Below are positions 18,775-29,400 of a stretch of 64,000 bases of DNA, piece by piece. Source of the DNA: Fimbriimonadaceae bacterium. GTDB taxonomy: Bacteria; Armatimonadota; Fimbriimonadia; Fimbriimonadales; Fimbriimonadaceae. The stretch lies in assembly GCA_019638675.1 (NCBI GenBank), contig JAHBTE010000001.1:1086605-1150604 (forward strand). Direction: 5' to 3'. The position numbers were made by a program, and so were the translations under genes. The notes beneath the pieces are model-generated. The model made no database searches. It was not told the DNA's origin and worked only from the letters and a program-made list of their open reading frames with translations. The first letter of the stretch is position 1, and each line of letters opens with the position of its first letter.

Positions 18775-20016
18775 ATGGCAGTCTATAGCTACACATTCAA
18801 AGACCCCTCAGGGGGATTGCAAAAGGGAACCGCTGAAGCTGAATCGGAAGAGAAGCTGAGGGCACGTTTTTCGGAGCAAGGCCTAGAAATTGTTGAAGTC
18901 ACCCTGATTAAGAAAGGGAACATCAAGAAGGCTCGTAGCTTTGGAAAGGTCAAGCTTACTAGGCTATCTCTCTTCTGTCGTCAGTTTTCAACCATGGTTG
19001 ACGCTGGTGTTTCGCTTGTTCGTTGTCTTGACGTTTTGAGCCGACAAACCGAAGACCCCAAGCTCAAAAAGATTCTTATTGACGTTGGCGAACGGGTTGA
19101 AGGTGGTGAATCACTTTCCCGTGCGATGCAACGACACCCTCGAACGTTCAATAGCCTCTTTATCGGTTTGATTCGAGCTGGTGAAGTTGGTGGTGTTCTT
19201 GAAGAAGCACTGCAGCGACTTTCACAGTTCTTGGAAGCTGACGTTGCACTTCGGCGAAAAGTTAAAGCCGCGTTGACCTATCCAATCATCGTTATTTTGG
19301 CAGCGGTCGGAATCCTCGTTCTCTTGATGGTTGTTGTCGTTCCACAGTTTGCTGCGATCTTTAAAGATCTCGGTTTGCCAGACAGTGAATTCCCTGCGGC
19401 AACGAAGTTCCTTATCGATCTTTCAAACAATATGATCCGAAACTGGCATATCTTCCTCATCGTTGGTATTGCCCTGTTCTTTGGATATAAGTTGTTCGTG
19501 GGAACCCGATTCGGACGTAGAACGGTGGACAGAATCAAGTTAAAAGTGCCCGTTTTCGGCCCTCTTCACCTGAAAGTTTGTATGGCTCGTTTTAGTCGAA
19601 CCATGGGAACCCTGTTGACCTCCGGTGTTCCTATCTTGCAAGCAATGGAAACAGTTGCAGGTACGGTTGGAAACTCAATCATGTCCGACGCGGTGCTTGA
19701 TGCTCGTGCTCGAATCCGAGAAGGGGATCGAATTGGTGACCCACTTGAAGCAAGCCGATTGTTCCCGCCCATGGTCGTTCACATGATCGGGGTTGGTGAA
19801 GAATCTGGTTCGCTTGACTTTATGCTTCAAAAAATTGCTGACTTCTATGAAGCTGAAGTTGAAGCGACTTTGCAATCACTGACTGCGGCTCTGGAACCAA
19901 TCATCATTGTTTTCCTTGGCGGAATGGTTGGATTCATCGTTTACGCAATGTTTGCACCACTGCTGAAGGTTATTACCAGTCTCTCCTCTGGTGACTCCTT
20001 CGAAAACAATAACTAG
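18775..20016 (+). CDS. pilC: Type IV pilus inner-membrane platform protein PilC
   Basis: A 413-residue PilC/GspF protein that couples the cytoplasmic ATPases to pilin assembly. It opens with the usual short lead MAVYSYTFKDPSGGLQKG and carries two copies of the T2SSF cytoplasmic helical domain (LSLFCRQFSTMVDAGVSLVRCL and CMARFSRTMGTLLTSGVPILQAM). Three membrane segments sit near 170-200, 220-245 and 375-400, the last within EPIIIVFLGGMVGFIVYAMFAPLL. The length is standard. The start codon is 7 bases after pilT, so the two are probably co-translated. A strong terminator hairpin follows 14 bases after the stop. Confidence 0.96.
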   Translation: MAVYSYTFKDPSGGLQKGTAEAESEEKLRARFSEQGLEIVEVTLIKKGNIKKARSFGKVKLTRLSLFCRQFSTMVDAGVSLVRCLDVLSRQTEDPKLKKILIDVGERVEGGESLSRAMQRHPRTFNSLFIGLIRAGEVGGVLEEALQRLSQFLEADVALRRKVKAALTYPIIVILAAVGILVLLMVVVVPQFAAIFKDLGLPDSEFPAATKFLIDLSNNMIRNWHIFLIVGIALFFGYKLFVGTRFGRRTVDRIKLKVPVFGPLHLKVCMARFSRTMGTLLTSGVPILQAMETVAGTVGNSIMSDAVLDARARIREGDRIGDPLEASRLFPPMVVHMIGVGEESGSLDFMLQKIADFYEAEVEATLQSLTAALEPIIIVFLGGMVGFIVYAMFAPLLKVITSLSSGDSFENNN

Positions 20017-20030
20017 TAAATTGCGCGCCA

Positions 20031-20072
20031 ATCGCCGAGAGCAGTTTGTTTGCTCTCGGCGATTTGTCGTTT
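20031..20072 (+). terminator. Rho-independent terminator between pilC and pilD
   Basis: A perfect 13-bp stem, ATCGCCGAGAGCA / TGCTCTCGGCGAT, with a 7-base loop is followed by TTGTCGTTT. It ends the pilB-pilT-pilC unit. The first possible start of the pilD frame (TTG at 20046) falls inside the hairpin, so the real pilD start must be further downstream. Confidence 0.8.
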
Positions 20073-20129
20073 AAAGAGGTTCCAATTGGGTATCTTGCGA
20101 TAGGCAGGGAAGCCAGGGTAGCAAACAGA

Positions 20130-21164
20130 GTGTTTCCAGATTGGACTTGGGTGGTTGGGTTTTGGATAGGAGCCGCAATTGGCAGCTTTCTGAACGTCGT
20201 TATTTATCGCCTTCCCCGTGGGCTTTCCATCTACAAACCAAAACATTCGTTTTGCCCGAGTTGTAACCGTCAGCTCAGTACAGGTGAGTTGATTCCACTT
20301 TTAAGTTGGGCATTGCAAAAGGGTAAATGCCACTGTGGGAAAAATCAAATCGGAGCGAGATATTTTATTGTTGAGTTGGTTACGGGCAGTTTGTTTGCTG
20401 CAATTTGGTATCAGCAACTCGTGTTGAGCCCGGCTGGTTTCAATTCTCCACTCAATTTGATCTATGCAGTTGGATATATGCTTTTTGCCGCCGCGCTCGT
20501 CGCGGCTATTTTTACTGATTTGGCGCACTACATCATCCCCGATCAAATAAACGCGTTCATGCTTGTAGTTGGCCTCGGTATGAACATCGCGATGATAGCC
20601 TATGGTTTGCCAGAGGCTTGGCTTTGGGGAATCCCAAGCTCGCTTGCAGGCGCTCTTGTAGGGGTTGGAGTGCTTTGGGGGATCGCCTTTTTGGGACGAC
20701 TTTTATTCAAAAAGGATGCTATGGGCCATGGTGATATAAAAATGGCCCGAGGAATTGGGGCAGTATTGCTGCCAATTGGTGCAGGTATGAGTTTTGCCAT
20801 GGCAGTTGCGCTTGGAGCAATTATTGGCGGCATTCAAGTTTATATGTTTAGAAACAGGAAAGCGGCAGAGGAAGAAACGGATGAAGAGGTTTACGTTCCT
20901 GAGTCAATAGGTTCACTTTTGCGCTGTGGAGTAGGTTATGTTGGTTGTGTGGACGTAGTGGGGCTTGCCGTCCCGAGCATTTATGAGAAATGGTTTGGGG
21001 AGAATCCTTATTCAATTGAAGAGTTTGAGGAGGAGCCTGAAGTAGAATTAACAATGATTCCGTTTGGACCATATTTGGCGGCGGGAGCATTGGCAGTGGT
21101 GCTGTTTGCTCCGCAGTTATATGGATTGCTGGATCAATACATTAAATATTTGGGCATTGAGTGA
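20130..21164 (+). CDS. pilD: Prepilin peptidase PilD with an extra acidic segment
   Basis: Membrane aspartic protease that cleaves and usually N-methylates prepilins. The N-terminal loop carries FCPSCNRQLS and KCHCGKNQIGARYFIVEL, a zinc-type site with C-x-x-C and a shortened C-x-C pair. The catalytic aspartates lie in TDLAHYIIPDQIN and GHGDIKMARGIGA. About 80 residues between the last core helices and the final IPFGPYLAAGALAVV are not in typical PilD; they contain Cys residues and the acidic stretches AAEEETDEEVY and SIEEFEEEPEVEL. I prefer the GTG at 20130, because the longer frame begins inside a terminator. It should process all the pilin-like proteins encoded downstream. Confidence 0.88.
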   Translation: MFPDWTWVVGFWIGAAIGSFLNVVIYRLPRGLSIYKPKHSFCPSCNRQLSTGELIPLLSWALQKGKCHCGKNQIGARYFIVELVTGSLFAAIWYQQLVLSPAGFNSPLNLIYAVGYMLFAAALVAAIFTDLAHYIIPDQINAFMLVVGLGMNIAMIAYGLPEAWLWGIPSSLAGALVGVGVLWGIAFLGRLLFKKDAMGHGDIKMARGIGAVLLPIGAGMSFAMAVALGAIIGGIQVYMFRNRKAAEEETDEEVYVPESIGSLLRCGVGYVGCVDVVGLAVPSIYEKWFGENPYSIEEFEEEPEVELTMIPFGPYLAAGALAVVLFAPQLYGLLDQYIKYLGIE

Positions 21165-21222
21165 AGGACAACGGAACAATGAAGAATCGAGGGCAGTCAG
21201 ACAAGACAGACCGGAGTAGGCC

Positions 21223-22146
21223 ATGACGAAGGGCACAAGAGCGTTTACACTAATTGAACTATTGACCGTGATTGCGATCATTGCAATCCTTTCAGGCATT
21301 ATCGTGCCTGTTTATGCACGGGTCAAGGATAATGCAAACCGTAGCAACGATATCAGTCACATGAACCAGTTGAGAACTGCTTTAGGCTTATATCGTGAGG
21401 ATCAAGGAGCTTATCCTCCCCAGTTGCTGGGCTACGTCACCCTCTATAGTTCTGGCCCAAATGCTGGGAATGTGATGCCAGCATCAGTGGTGCAAGGATT
21501 CCTGTACTCTAAGCGAGTTGGTAGCTTAGAAACGTTCCGGCCTGCCTACAATCGCGTTTCTCCGTCTGCAATTGTTAATGCAGTTTTTCCAACCCAAGAT
21601 CCATTGGCGCTCGGAAACTTTGTTCCAGGGTTAGATCTGAACGGTGATGGCAACTCAACGGCTGCAGATGACACGCTAGGTTCACGACAAGCTTTTGGCC
21701 CGGCTGATGGTTTTGTTTGCTGGGATCCAGCAATTTCTGCGGTGGCCGCTGGCGGCACTCGTTGTAGCGGCGTTAGCTTGAGTGATCCTGCAGATGTAAG
21801 GGCGAGAATGTTCTATAGCATCTCCGGTTATGATGTTGCGAATGTTCCTGTCGCAGGGGGTGCTTCCAGAAATGAATTGAGATACGCTCGGTTCTGGACA
21901 AACTTTGCGATTGGAGTTGGAGCAGGTTTTGGAAACGGCGACGCAGCTGACGATCCTCGGCAGTTGGGTTATACGAATCCTCCGGATAACACAGTTGTAA
22001 CTTGGAATAGCTACTTCCGTGAGTATCAAAGCCCGGGTGTGCCGCAGCGGATCCGCAAGGACATCATTTTGTTCTTGAATGGTAGTGCGCGACCTTGGGA
22101 TTCCAGGGCTTTGGCAGACGCGGCATGGCGACAGAAGGCTGATTAA
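21223..22146 (+). CDS. GspG/PilA-like prepilin
   Basis: A 307-residue prepilin starting MTKGTRAFTLIELLTVIAII, with Ala at -1 and Glu at +5 of the predicted PilD site. After the N-terminal helix comes DISHMNQLRTALGLYREDQGAYPPQ, the conserved turn of GspG-type pseudopilins, then a globular Gly/Asn-rich domain much longer than in GspG (usually about 140 residues). LNGDGNSTAADD resembles a calcium-binding or dockerin-like Asp loop. It is the smallest pilin candidate in the locus and could be the major subunit or an initiating pseudopilin. The gene lies 58 bases after pilD. Confidence 0.85.
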   Translation: MTKGTRAFTLIELLTVIAIIAILSGIIVPVYARVKDNANRSNDISHMNQLRTALGLYREDQGAYPPQLLGYVTLYSSGPNAGNVMPASVVQGFLYSKRVGSLETFRPAYNRVSPSAIVNAVFPTQDPLALGNFVPGLDLNGDGNSTAADDTLGSRQAFGPADGFVCWDPAISAVAAGGTRCSGVSLSDPADVRARMFYSISGYDVANVPVAGGASRNELRYARFWTNFAIGVGAGFGNGDAADDPRQLGYTNPPDNTVVTWNSYFREYQSPGVPQRIRKDIILFLNGSARPWDSRALADAAWRQKAD

Positions 22147-22199
22147 CAGTCTCACAGTTCAGCATTGCCCTTGAAGGTTTGATTGGTTTGAGAAAAGAT

Positions 22200-24272
22200 A
22201 TGGTACGTGGAATGAATCGGCGGCTCGTAGCGGGAACTTCGTTAATCGAAATTCTTACCGTTATCGTTGTATTCCTGGTCGGGATTTTGGCAGTTGTCCA
22301 AATCTTCCCTCCTGGTTTAGGCGTGTTGCGAGAAAATAGAGCTAAAACTCAAGCGATTGCGATGGCGCGGGCTGAAGTTCAGCGTGTGCTTGGTCAGTCA
22401 GCGCAAATTCCTGAGCGCATCGTAGCTGGTGTTTTTGATACAGTTGGCAACTTCTTTGTACTGAGTAACTCGAATCCCAATGAAATGAATCCTCCCGTAG
22501 ACTCGGGCACGGGTATTGGGGAAATGACCTCAAGTGGTCAAGTTCTCGATGGTGGAAACCCAATTGGTGATTGGACGAAACTGACTGGCGCAAACCGAAT
22601 TACTCGCGTCATTGGTGAAGGCAAACCGATTTCACAGCCTACGGTTATTAATGGCATTAGTGGTAGCCGTATGCAATTGCTATTCGGCCCGATTTATTAC
22701 CAATACGATGCGCCTAACAACCGCTCACTCGGTCAAGTCCTTTCCGTTTATGGCAACGATTTACGTCGAACTCAAGGCAGTGCGGATAATCAAAATCCTA
22801 ACTCGGCTGAGCCACTTTACGATACTGATTCATTCGCGTTTGTGCCTGGCACAGAAGCAACACTTTCTGGGCTGACTCCAGCTGGATTTGAAAACAAAGA
22901 TCAAATCTGGATCGGTCGCCTGCAGGATTTAGGCACAAACACGCTCAAATCTCACGCTTACCGCGTTTCTATGAGTTTCGTCTACAACGACGGGGTTACT
23001 GATCGGGTTGTAGAAGCTATCTTCACCGCTTTTCCAAACATTGCAAATGCTTACTACCGAGAACTGAATAACTATGCGGTTATTTCAGTACCTGATCTGC
23101 TGACTGGTAGCGCGTTTGCGCCAGCTGGATATCGCGGTGTTGAGCTTGCCAGCGTGCGCGTTCAACGAATTTTCCAAGAAGTGCCAAACGGAACGCCGTT
23201 CGATGCGTATGATCCCTATCAGTACAAGCCTTGGAATTATGCACTCGGCACTTTAATGCTGAACCCAGCTGGTGCTAACGAAACCGTTAAGGATGAAAAC
23301 GGCAACGATTCGCCGTTGATGGCGCGAGTTGATTATTCGGTTTATGATTGGAGAATCATCCGAGATGAGTTCCAAGTGCCAGGTCAGATTATTGCAACTG
23401 GATTTAACCCAGTTGTTAAGTTGCTGGCTAATCAAATCATGCCAAGTAGCGGAACTCGAGTAGATGGCCAACCTTATGGTGGAATCGCACTCGCAGGTGA
23501 CAACTTTATGTACACGCCAGATTTGGCAGGCAATCTTGGTTCACGAGATTTCGTGTTGATGGATCTGCAGTCCGGCGGAATTATCGCAGGTAACTCTGGT
23601 GTTGCCAATAGCTGCTACGAAGTGGATAAATCTTCTGGAAACATCCGATTCAAGGATACGGATTCTTCTGATTCGCTGGTCGTAACTGGTCACATCTGGG
23701 TTCCTGACGGAACATTCGGTGGCTGGGTGGATTCTGGCCCAGTAGAAATTGCTGGTCGGCGCGTTCAGGCCCTGTACATGGCTACGGGTGAGTATGCCGT
23801 CCAGTTGTTGAAGGCTTCCAGTAGCTACAACGTAGTCTTCCCGACCGCGGCTAATCAACTTGCGGCTGGTCAGTGCTATGAAGGTGGCAGTAATGGTTGG
23901 GGGCAGCCAAACCGTCTTTACTTCCCGCTGATTGACAGCGGACAAAAAGTAACCGTTGGTGAGCTTTGGGTTGCTGGATATTCAGAACCCGTTATTCGAG
24001 ACAGAGATTTACGGATTGCTGGCATTGAGTCAATCGGTGGCGTTACTGTAGCCTATGCTGAATTACCTGCCGGAGTTACATTCGATGCGTCGCGAAACAA
24101 CTATGCGGTGCGTCGAGTTGAAGGAGCTTCGATTAAGGTTCGATCTTTCTACAATCCTCAACGATTTAACATGACGTCTTCAACGACTGAAAACTTTGAG
24201 CGTTTAGCTCGTTGGACACAAACCTATAGCATCACCCAAACCGAAACATTCGATGCGGGAGGGAATAACTAA
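22200..24272 (+). CDS. PilV-like minor prepilin, very large
   Basis: About 690 residues from the ATG at 22200 (alternatives at 22179 and 22212). The N-terminus MNRRLVAGTSLIEILTVIVVFLVGILAVVQ is a type III prepilin signal with Gly at -1 and Glu at +5. ENRAKTQAIAMARAEVQRVL is the usual coiled continuation. The remaining roughly 600 residues are beta-rich, Asn/Gly/Thr-rich and unlike known PilV proteins, which are under about 200 residues. The stop TAA shares a base with the ATG of the next gene, so the two are translationally coupled. Likely a tip or priming minor pilin with a large exposed head. Confidence 0.75.
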   Translation: MVRGMNRRLVAGTSLIEILTVIVVFLVGILAVVQIFPPGLGVLRENRAKTQAIAMARAEVQRVLGQSAQIPERIVAGVFDTVGNFFVLSNSNPNEMNPPVDSGTGIGEMTSSGQVLDGGNPIGDWTKLTGANRITRVIGEGKPISQPTVINGISGSRMQLLFGPIYYQYDAPNNRSLGQVLSVYGNDLRRTQGSADNQNPNSAEPLYDTDSFAFVPGTEATLSGLTPAGFENKDQIWIGRLQDLGTNTLKSHAYRVSMSFVYNDGVTDRVVEAIFTAFPNIANAYYRELNNYAVISVPDLLTGSAFAPAGYRGVELASVRVQRIFQEVPNGTPFDAYDPYQYKPWNYALGTLMLNPAGANETVKDENGNDSPLMARVDYSVYDWRIIRDEFQVPGQIIATGFNPVVKLLANQIMPSSGTRVDGQPYGGIALAGDNFMYTPDLAGNLGSRDFVLMDLQSGGIIAGNSGVANSCYEVDKSSGNIRFKDTDSSDSLVVTGHIWVPDGTFGGWVDSGPVEIAGRRVQALYMATGEYAVQLLKASSSYNVVFPTAANQLAAGQCYEGGSNGWGQPNRLYFPLIDSGQKVTVGELWVAGYSEPVIRDRDLRIAGIESIGGVTVAYAELPAGVTFDASRNNYAVRRVEGASIKVRSFYNPQRFNMTSSTTENFERLARWTQTYSITQTETFDAGGNN

Positions 24273-26482
24273 TGCGACTGCGCAAACGAAGAAAAGCTTT
24301 TACCCTTATTGAGCTACTCACAGTTATGGCGATCACTGCCATCTTGTTGACGGTGATTACGGTTCCTGTCGTGCAGAGCTTTAACCTGACTCGGGCAGCT
24401 CAAGGGTTCGCAAATGCTCAAAATCGGGCGCGATTGGTCATTTCCCAAATCGAACGCGAGGTTAGTAACAGCGCCGGAATTCGGGATAACTCTGGACAGG
24501 GCGGTTCGCTCTATATCATGGTTCCCGATAACACAGGTGCGCAGACGCCAATTCAATTGAGCTACGTGAAGATGGATATTGCTGCGCCGGCGCAAGGTGA
24601 TCCAAGTACTCGCGTTGGAACCGCATTTATTGATCCTGACACAGGAAAGGTTGACCCTACGCTGCAAACAACCAAGGGTCAAATGCAGTTGCCAGGTGTT
24701 CCGGGCGACACCGTTGTTCGGTACTTTATCTGCCGACGTGATCCGTTTACGAATTACAACAATCCGTTTCAGCGGTTCCGCAATCCAGGTGGCGCGCTTT
24801 GGCTCGGAACGCAAGGTGGGCGAGACAATCTGTATGTCCTCATGCGGGCAGAAGTTCAGCCTTACGTGTACCAAACGATCGCTGGTGTTCCAACCCGGGT
24901 TGTGAACTCTGACTTCTTTATGGATTTGGATCGGGATGCTGATCCAAATACCAGTGGGCCACTTTTAGATGACACGACATTTATGGATCCCCTCGCGCGA
25001 AATGCGTTAGGTGGAAGTGCGGCACTTGGCTACACAGTGCCCCAGGCTTATGATCCTGCTGATCGCGACGAAATGATCCGTAACTGGCTGAACAAGGCAA
25101 CAGTTGTGACCGAAGTCAGTCGGTACGACATGATCATGCCTATCTCCAATCCGTCTACTCAAGAAATTAAGTACAACGGTGCGGTACCGGTAGTTGTGCC
25201 TCTCGTTCGCTTCCAGCCAACTCGATTGAATACAGAAGCGGCCACGAAGCAACTTGCTGTTCGTCCAACGGAAGAATCAGACAACGTTGAAAAAATCGGC
25301 CCGGATGTGTACCTCACTCAATACGGAAGTTGGGCTGACGCTTATATGCGGGTTTTCCCAAGCCTTTACAACCCAGGAACAGGAGCTGGTGCAGCTTCGG
25401 CGGGTGCGGTTCGCGCTCCTTGGCCTGGTGGCGATACCGTTGACATGGTTCAGGATGTAAATGGCGACTTGGTTCTCGGTGTACCAGGTGGTAATTACTT
25501 CAACATCACGCGTTATTCAACACTGAAAGGAACTGGTGCAGATTATCCATTCACACGCTCGTTGAATATCCCGTTCCTAACAGGTAACCCTTTGGCAAGG
25601 CAAGAATTTATCGCGCTTGTGCCGGAACCAACGATTGGGAAAGTTGTCGGAAGTTTTGATATCCGAGATTACGGCGTAGATAATCTGGTTGCCTTTGAGG
25701 AGCGAGTACCTTCGAGCACAACGGCTGCTCCTGGAATCGTGGTTGGTGCTACGGTCACTCCGGCGGATGCAACATACACGGCGGGCGCATCTTGGGATAC
25801 CTACACAGGAATTAACGAACGATTTGCTCGGCTGTGGCATCAGTGGGATAGCCTGTGGCCGAATCTCGCTGCGGCTCCGGCTAGGGATGACCTTGCTGGT
25901 GGCGTCAAGCGATGGCTCGACCTCCGGTTCTTTGCTCAGGCAGGCCCATCGGCAGAACAAAGCCCGCTCACTCCTGGCTTATTCCCTCGAATCAGCATCA
26001 CTCCTGGTAGCGAAACAATTTACGGCCCAGACCAAAATCCTGGCCCGAACTACGGAAAAATCGTTCGCTACACACGAGTGCCAAACGTAGACTCGGTAAC
26101 CGTTGGTCCGAACCAATATAAGATCAATTACACAGATCGAAAGGAGCCAGATTGGGCGACACAGTTTGGATTTGGAGCGGTTAATTACGATAAGTCCGTT
26201 GCTAACCCCAACGACTTCCTGCAAGGCGTACTGCAAGCGCGTTACCGCGCTGGCTACGTCGAGTTGAATTCTCGATACGGTGAACCGATTCCTGCTGGGA
26301 ACATTTACGTCACCTATCGCTTCCAATTTACAGAGCCTAACGATGTGGTTTCGGTTGACTACGGTTCAACTGAACTCATGGAAGTCGTGCTCACAATTCG
26401 CAACTACCCGCAAACTAACGTACCGAACCCACAAATGGTGACGGTAAGAGGAACGGCGGCGGTGCGTAATAAGCTTCGGTGA
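24272..26482 (+). CDS. PilW-like minor prepilin, very large
   Basis: A 736-residue protein whose start MRLRKRRKAFTLIELLTVMAITAILLTV is a prepilin signal (Ala at -1, Glu at +5). RAAQGFANAQNRARLVISQIEREVSNSAGIRDN matches the PilW/GspJ-type helix and first strand. The head is several times longer than in PilW or GspJ, with segments such as DLDRDADPNTSGPLLDD (possible calcium loop) and many aromatic residues. The start overlaps the stop of the preceding gene (TAATG) and the next gene begins one base after its stop. Position and order (V, W, X) match minor-pilin operons of Pseudomonas. Confidence 0.75.
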   Translation: MRLRKRRKAFTLIELLTVMAITAILLTVITVPVVQSFNLTRAAQGFANAQNRARLVISQIEREVSNSAGIRDNSGQGGSLYIMVPDNTGAQTPIQLSYVKMDIAAPAQGDPSTRVGTAFIDPDTGKVDPTLQTTKGQMQLPGVPGDTVVRYFICRRDPFTNYNNPFQRFRNPGGALWLGTQGGRDNLYVLMRAEVQPYVYQTIAGVPTRVVNSDFFMDLDRDADPNTSGPLLDDTTFMDPLARNALGGSAALGYTVPQAYDPADRDEMIRNWLNKATVVTEVSRYDMIMPISNPSTQEIKYNGAVPVVVPLVRFQPTRLNTEAATKQLAVRPTEESDNVEKIGPDVYLTQYGSWADAYMRVFPSLYNPGTGAGAASAGAVRAPWPGGDTVDMVQDVNGDLVLGVPGGNYFNITRYSTLKGTGADYPFTRSLNIPFLTGNPLARQEFIALVPEPTIGKVVGSFDIRDYGVDNLVAFEERVPSSTTAAPGIVVGATVTPADATYTAGASWDTYTGINERFARLWHQWDSLWPNLAAAPARDDLAGGVKRWLDLRFFAQAGPSAEQSPLTPGLFPRISITPGSETIYGPDQNPGPNYGKIVRYTRVPNVDSVTVGPNQYKINYTDRKEPDWATQFGFGAVNYDKSVANPNDFLQGVLQARYRAGYVELNSRYGEPIPAGNIYVTYRFQFTEPNDVVSVDYGSTELMEVVLTIRNYPQTNVPNPQMVTVRGTAAVRNKLR

Positions 26483-26483
26483 T

Positions 26484-29400
26484 ATGAGAAGGACCATGAA
26501 CAGAACGGAACGTATGCTTATGAATCGGTCGCGCCAGCAAGGTCAGACCTTGATCATCGCGATTTTGATTCTTGGGGTTCTTTTGATCCTCGGAGTTGCC
26601 TTTGCCGGAATTATCAGCCGAAACATTACGGAAACTGGTCGTTCGGCTCAGCGCACAGTGGCGTCAGACCTTTCCCAAGCGGGGATCAAGTTTGCGCATG
26701 ATCAAATGTTGAACGGTAGCTTGGGTGCTGACTGGCGCCCGGCAAATACTGCTTTGACAGTTGATGGGGCTGGTTTCACTAAAGATCCAGATGCTCTGTA
26801 TCTTCGACCGGGATCAGGCTTCTTTGTCGAAGTTGATCCCGTAGGCAAACCCGGTTATCTTGTTGAAGACCTTGGTGGCCCAGACTATCTCGGTGCTTAT
26901 AGCCGAGTTGGTTTTGGAAAAGGCCGTTCTCTTCTTCGGGTTCGCTACTCTCCATCGGCATACGATGCGTTCGGTGCTTCCACTGGTGCACTCCGCGATG
27001 CTGGTAAGGCCCGCGGGCATATCATTATTGAATCTGTCGGTCGCGCTGGTGCCATTGATGACCAAGGTCGAATTGATCCGAGCAAATTGCTTGATCGTAA
27101 CGTTCAGGCGACTTTGTTTGCTGACGGAAACGCAGTTAGAAATGGATTAGGCGTTCTCAAAGCAGTTGATGCAGGTGTCACTAACTCTCGCCGAATGATT
27201 GCCTTTGCTTCCATTGGCTTCATGGAATCGGCTCGTTACATCACCAACAAGTACAACCGAAGTCAGTCGGCTCAAATTGGAACTCCGACTTCAGCGGCTG
27301 GCCCACTGTTTAATAGTGCAGTTGGAATAGGCGCAACCTACGAAGGCAATGACGTCAATGTGCCCCAGCAATTTGGTAGAAACCAATCTGGTGCCGCGAC
27401 AATTGCAGTTGACCAAGGTCGGTGGGATTTGCTTCCCGGCGGTGGTTCAATTTGGGTGAACGGATCGCTTGAAGTGTTCGGTCAATCAGACATTTTTATC
27501 AACCGACAACTCGGTGAATCGATTAACGTTACTGATGGAATTCGGCCAGCAAACAATAGTTCAGCTGTAAACCTACACATTTTTGCTCTTGATGGCACTT
27601 CAACCAACTGGCGCGAATGGCAAATAGGATTTGGCGACCCTGTCAACTCCCCTCAGCTAGTCACTGGCAACGGCCTGGATAGTAATAATGCGAACTTCAG
27701 CACCTTGGGTGGGGTCATTAAAGATGGACGCTTGTTGAGCGACCTTCCAGGATTTAATCGCATGACCGCAGTTAAGGCTGCTCCTTCTGTTAGCGCAACT
27801 GATCCTCAAACTGGTGACAATCGTTACCGTGAATTGAGTCAGCGCACTGGTGCTCTTGGCACAAACGGTCACCTTGCAGGTGAGTTTGGTCATGGTGAAG
27901 GCGTGTACGTTGATAGCCCAGAACGAGGTAACCGCAGTTTGGCTGATCAACGCAAAGGCCTTGATCCTCTTAAATCTTTGCCCAACGACTGGTTGAACCC
28001 GAATAATGCTTCTTCGCAAGGTTGGCAAGGCCAATACTACATTCCCAATGCACCTTACGTTCGGTTGCTTCCTGATGGATTTGAAATTATCCGGGATAGT
28101 CGAAGCAGTAGCGCAACTTGGAAAGATGTTAATGGCGTAGATACTGCGCAGACTCTCTGCCGCTATTGGATTCGCACGATTGGAAACCAAACTTACATCG
28201 TTAACTCAATCGCTAACCCAGCATTTGATCCGCTGACGGGCAACTTTGCCACCAACGGTCAGCTATTCAATGGTGTGTTGTTGTTCGAAGGTGACGTTCG
28301 AGTTCGAGGAGTTATTCCAACCGACCAGCAGCTGACTCTGGTTTCAATGGGTTCGATTTACATTGAAGGCAGTATCACTAAGGGCATTTTTGATCCTTGG
28401 ACAAACACGGTTTTGACTCGTCCAAGCACTTCACTCTGCGCTTTGCTGGCAAAAGATTTTGTGACGATCAACCCAACGATGTTCTTTGGCCCTGAAGTGG
28501 GAGAATCTCCTAAGCCAAAAACAACGAATCCGTTGCCAAATACGCCTAACCCAATTGAATTGGATGGCACTTCGTCTCCGGAACTGTTGATGACATCAGA
28601 AATGCTCCTCAACCCGGTAGGCAACAACCCAGCAAACTGGACAACTTTTGCCGAACAGTACGTTCCATCCGGCGGTTTGGGAGAACCAGGTGCTCTGGAT
28701 TCAAACATCTTGGTATCCGTTTCTGCCGATGACAACGGGCCTGGCTTCTTGGGTATGGATATCCTCTCGGGCACGTTCCGCGATGCTACGCCGACAGCAA
28801 CTCGATATCTTTATCCACGGGCTTACCTTGGCGTGTTGAATAACGATGCTTCTCCTTACTTCGGTGGAGCTGGCAACATTCCTTCATACGGCTTAGGCGA
28901 CCCAGCATTGAACGCATATCCGAAGTTCCAAACTTGGGCGATGCCGCTGGTGAACCTGCAAACTCCTGGTGGAGTTGCTCCTTACAACTCAGCCGGTAGC
29001 CGCAAGCTAGAAATGAACCCTGCCGCAATCGAAGGTCTTTATGATCTCTCGGTTCAAGATCCAACGTTCTTCCGAATGTTCTTGAACCCAGTCGGCGGTC
29101 AACCGACGAAGAACGTTTTGATTGCACGAACGGCAATCACTCCATTCGATGTGCGGATTGAAGCGGTGATGTACGCTGAAAACGGTTCGTTCTTTGTGAT
29201 TCCTGGTCAATGGTTTAACACCAATCCAGAAGACACCCGAGCAAACTTCGAGCAAAACTACACTCCAGGCGATACAACCGATGACTTGAATACCGCCGCT
29301 CTGGACTACGATCCAGGCCAAACCGTGACGGTTGCTGGTGTGACTTCTAGTCGCCGATTGCTGGCTCAGCAACGACGCGTAGAAAACTTCGGTGCTTCCG

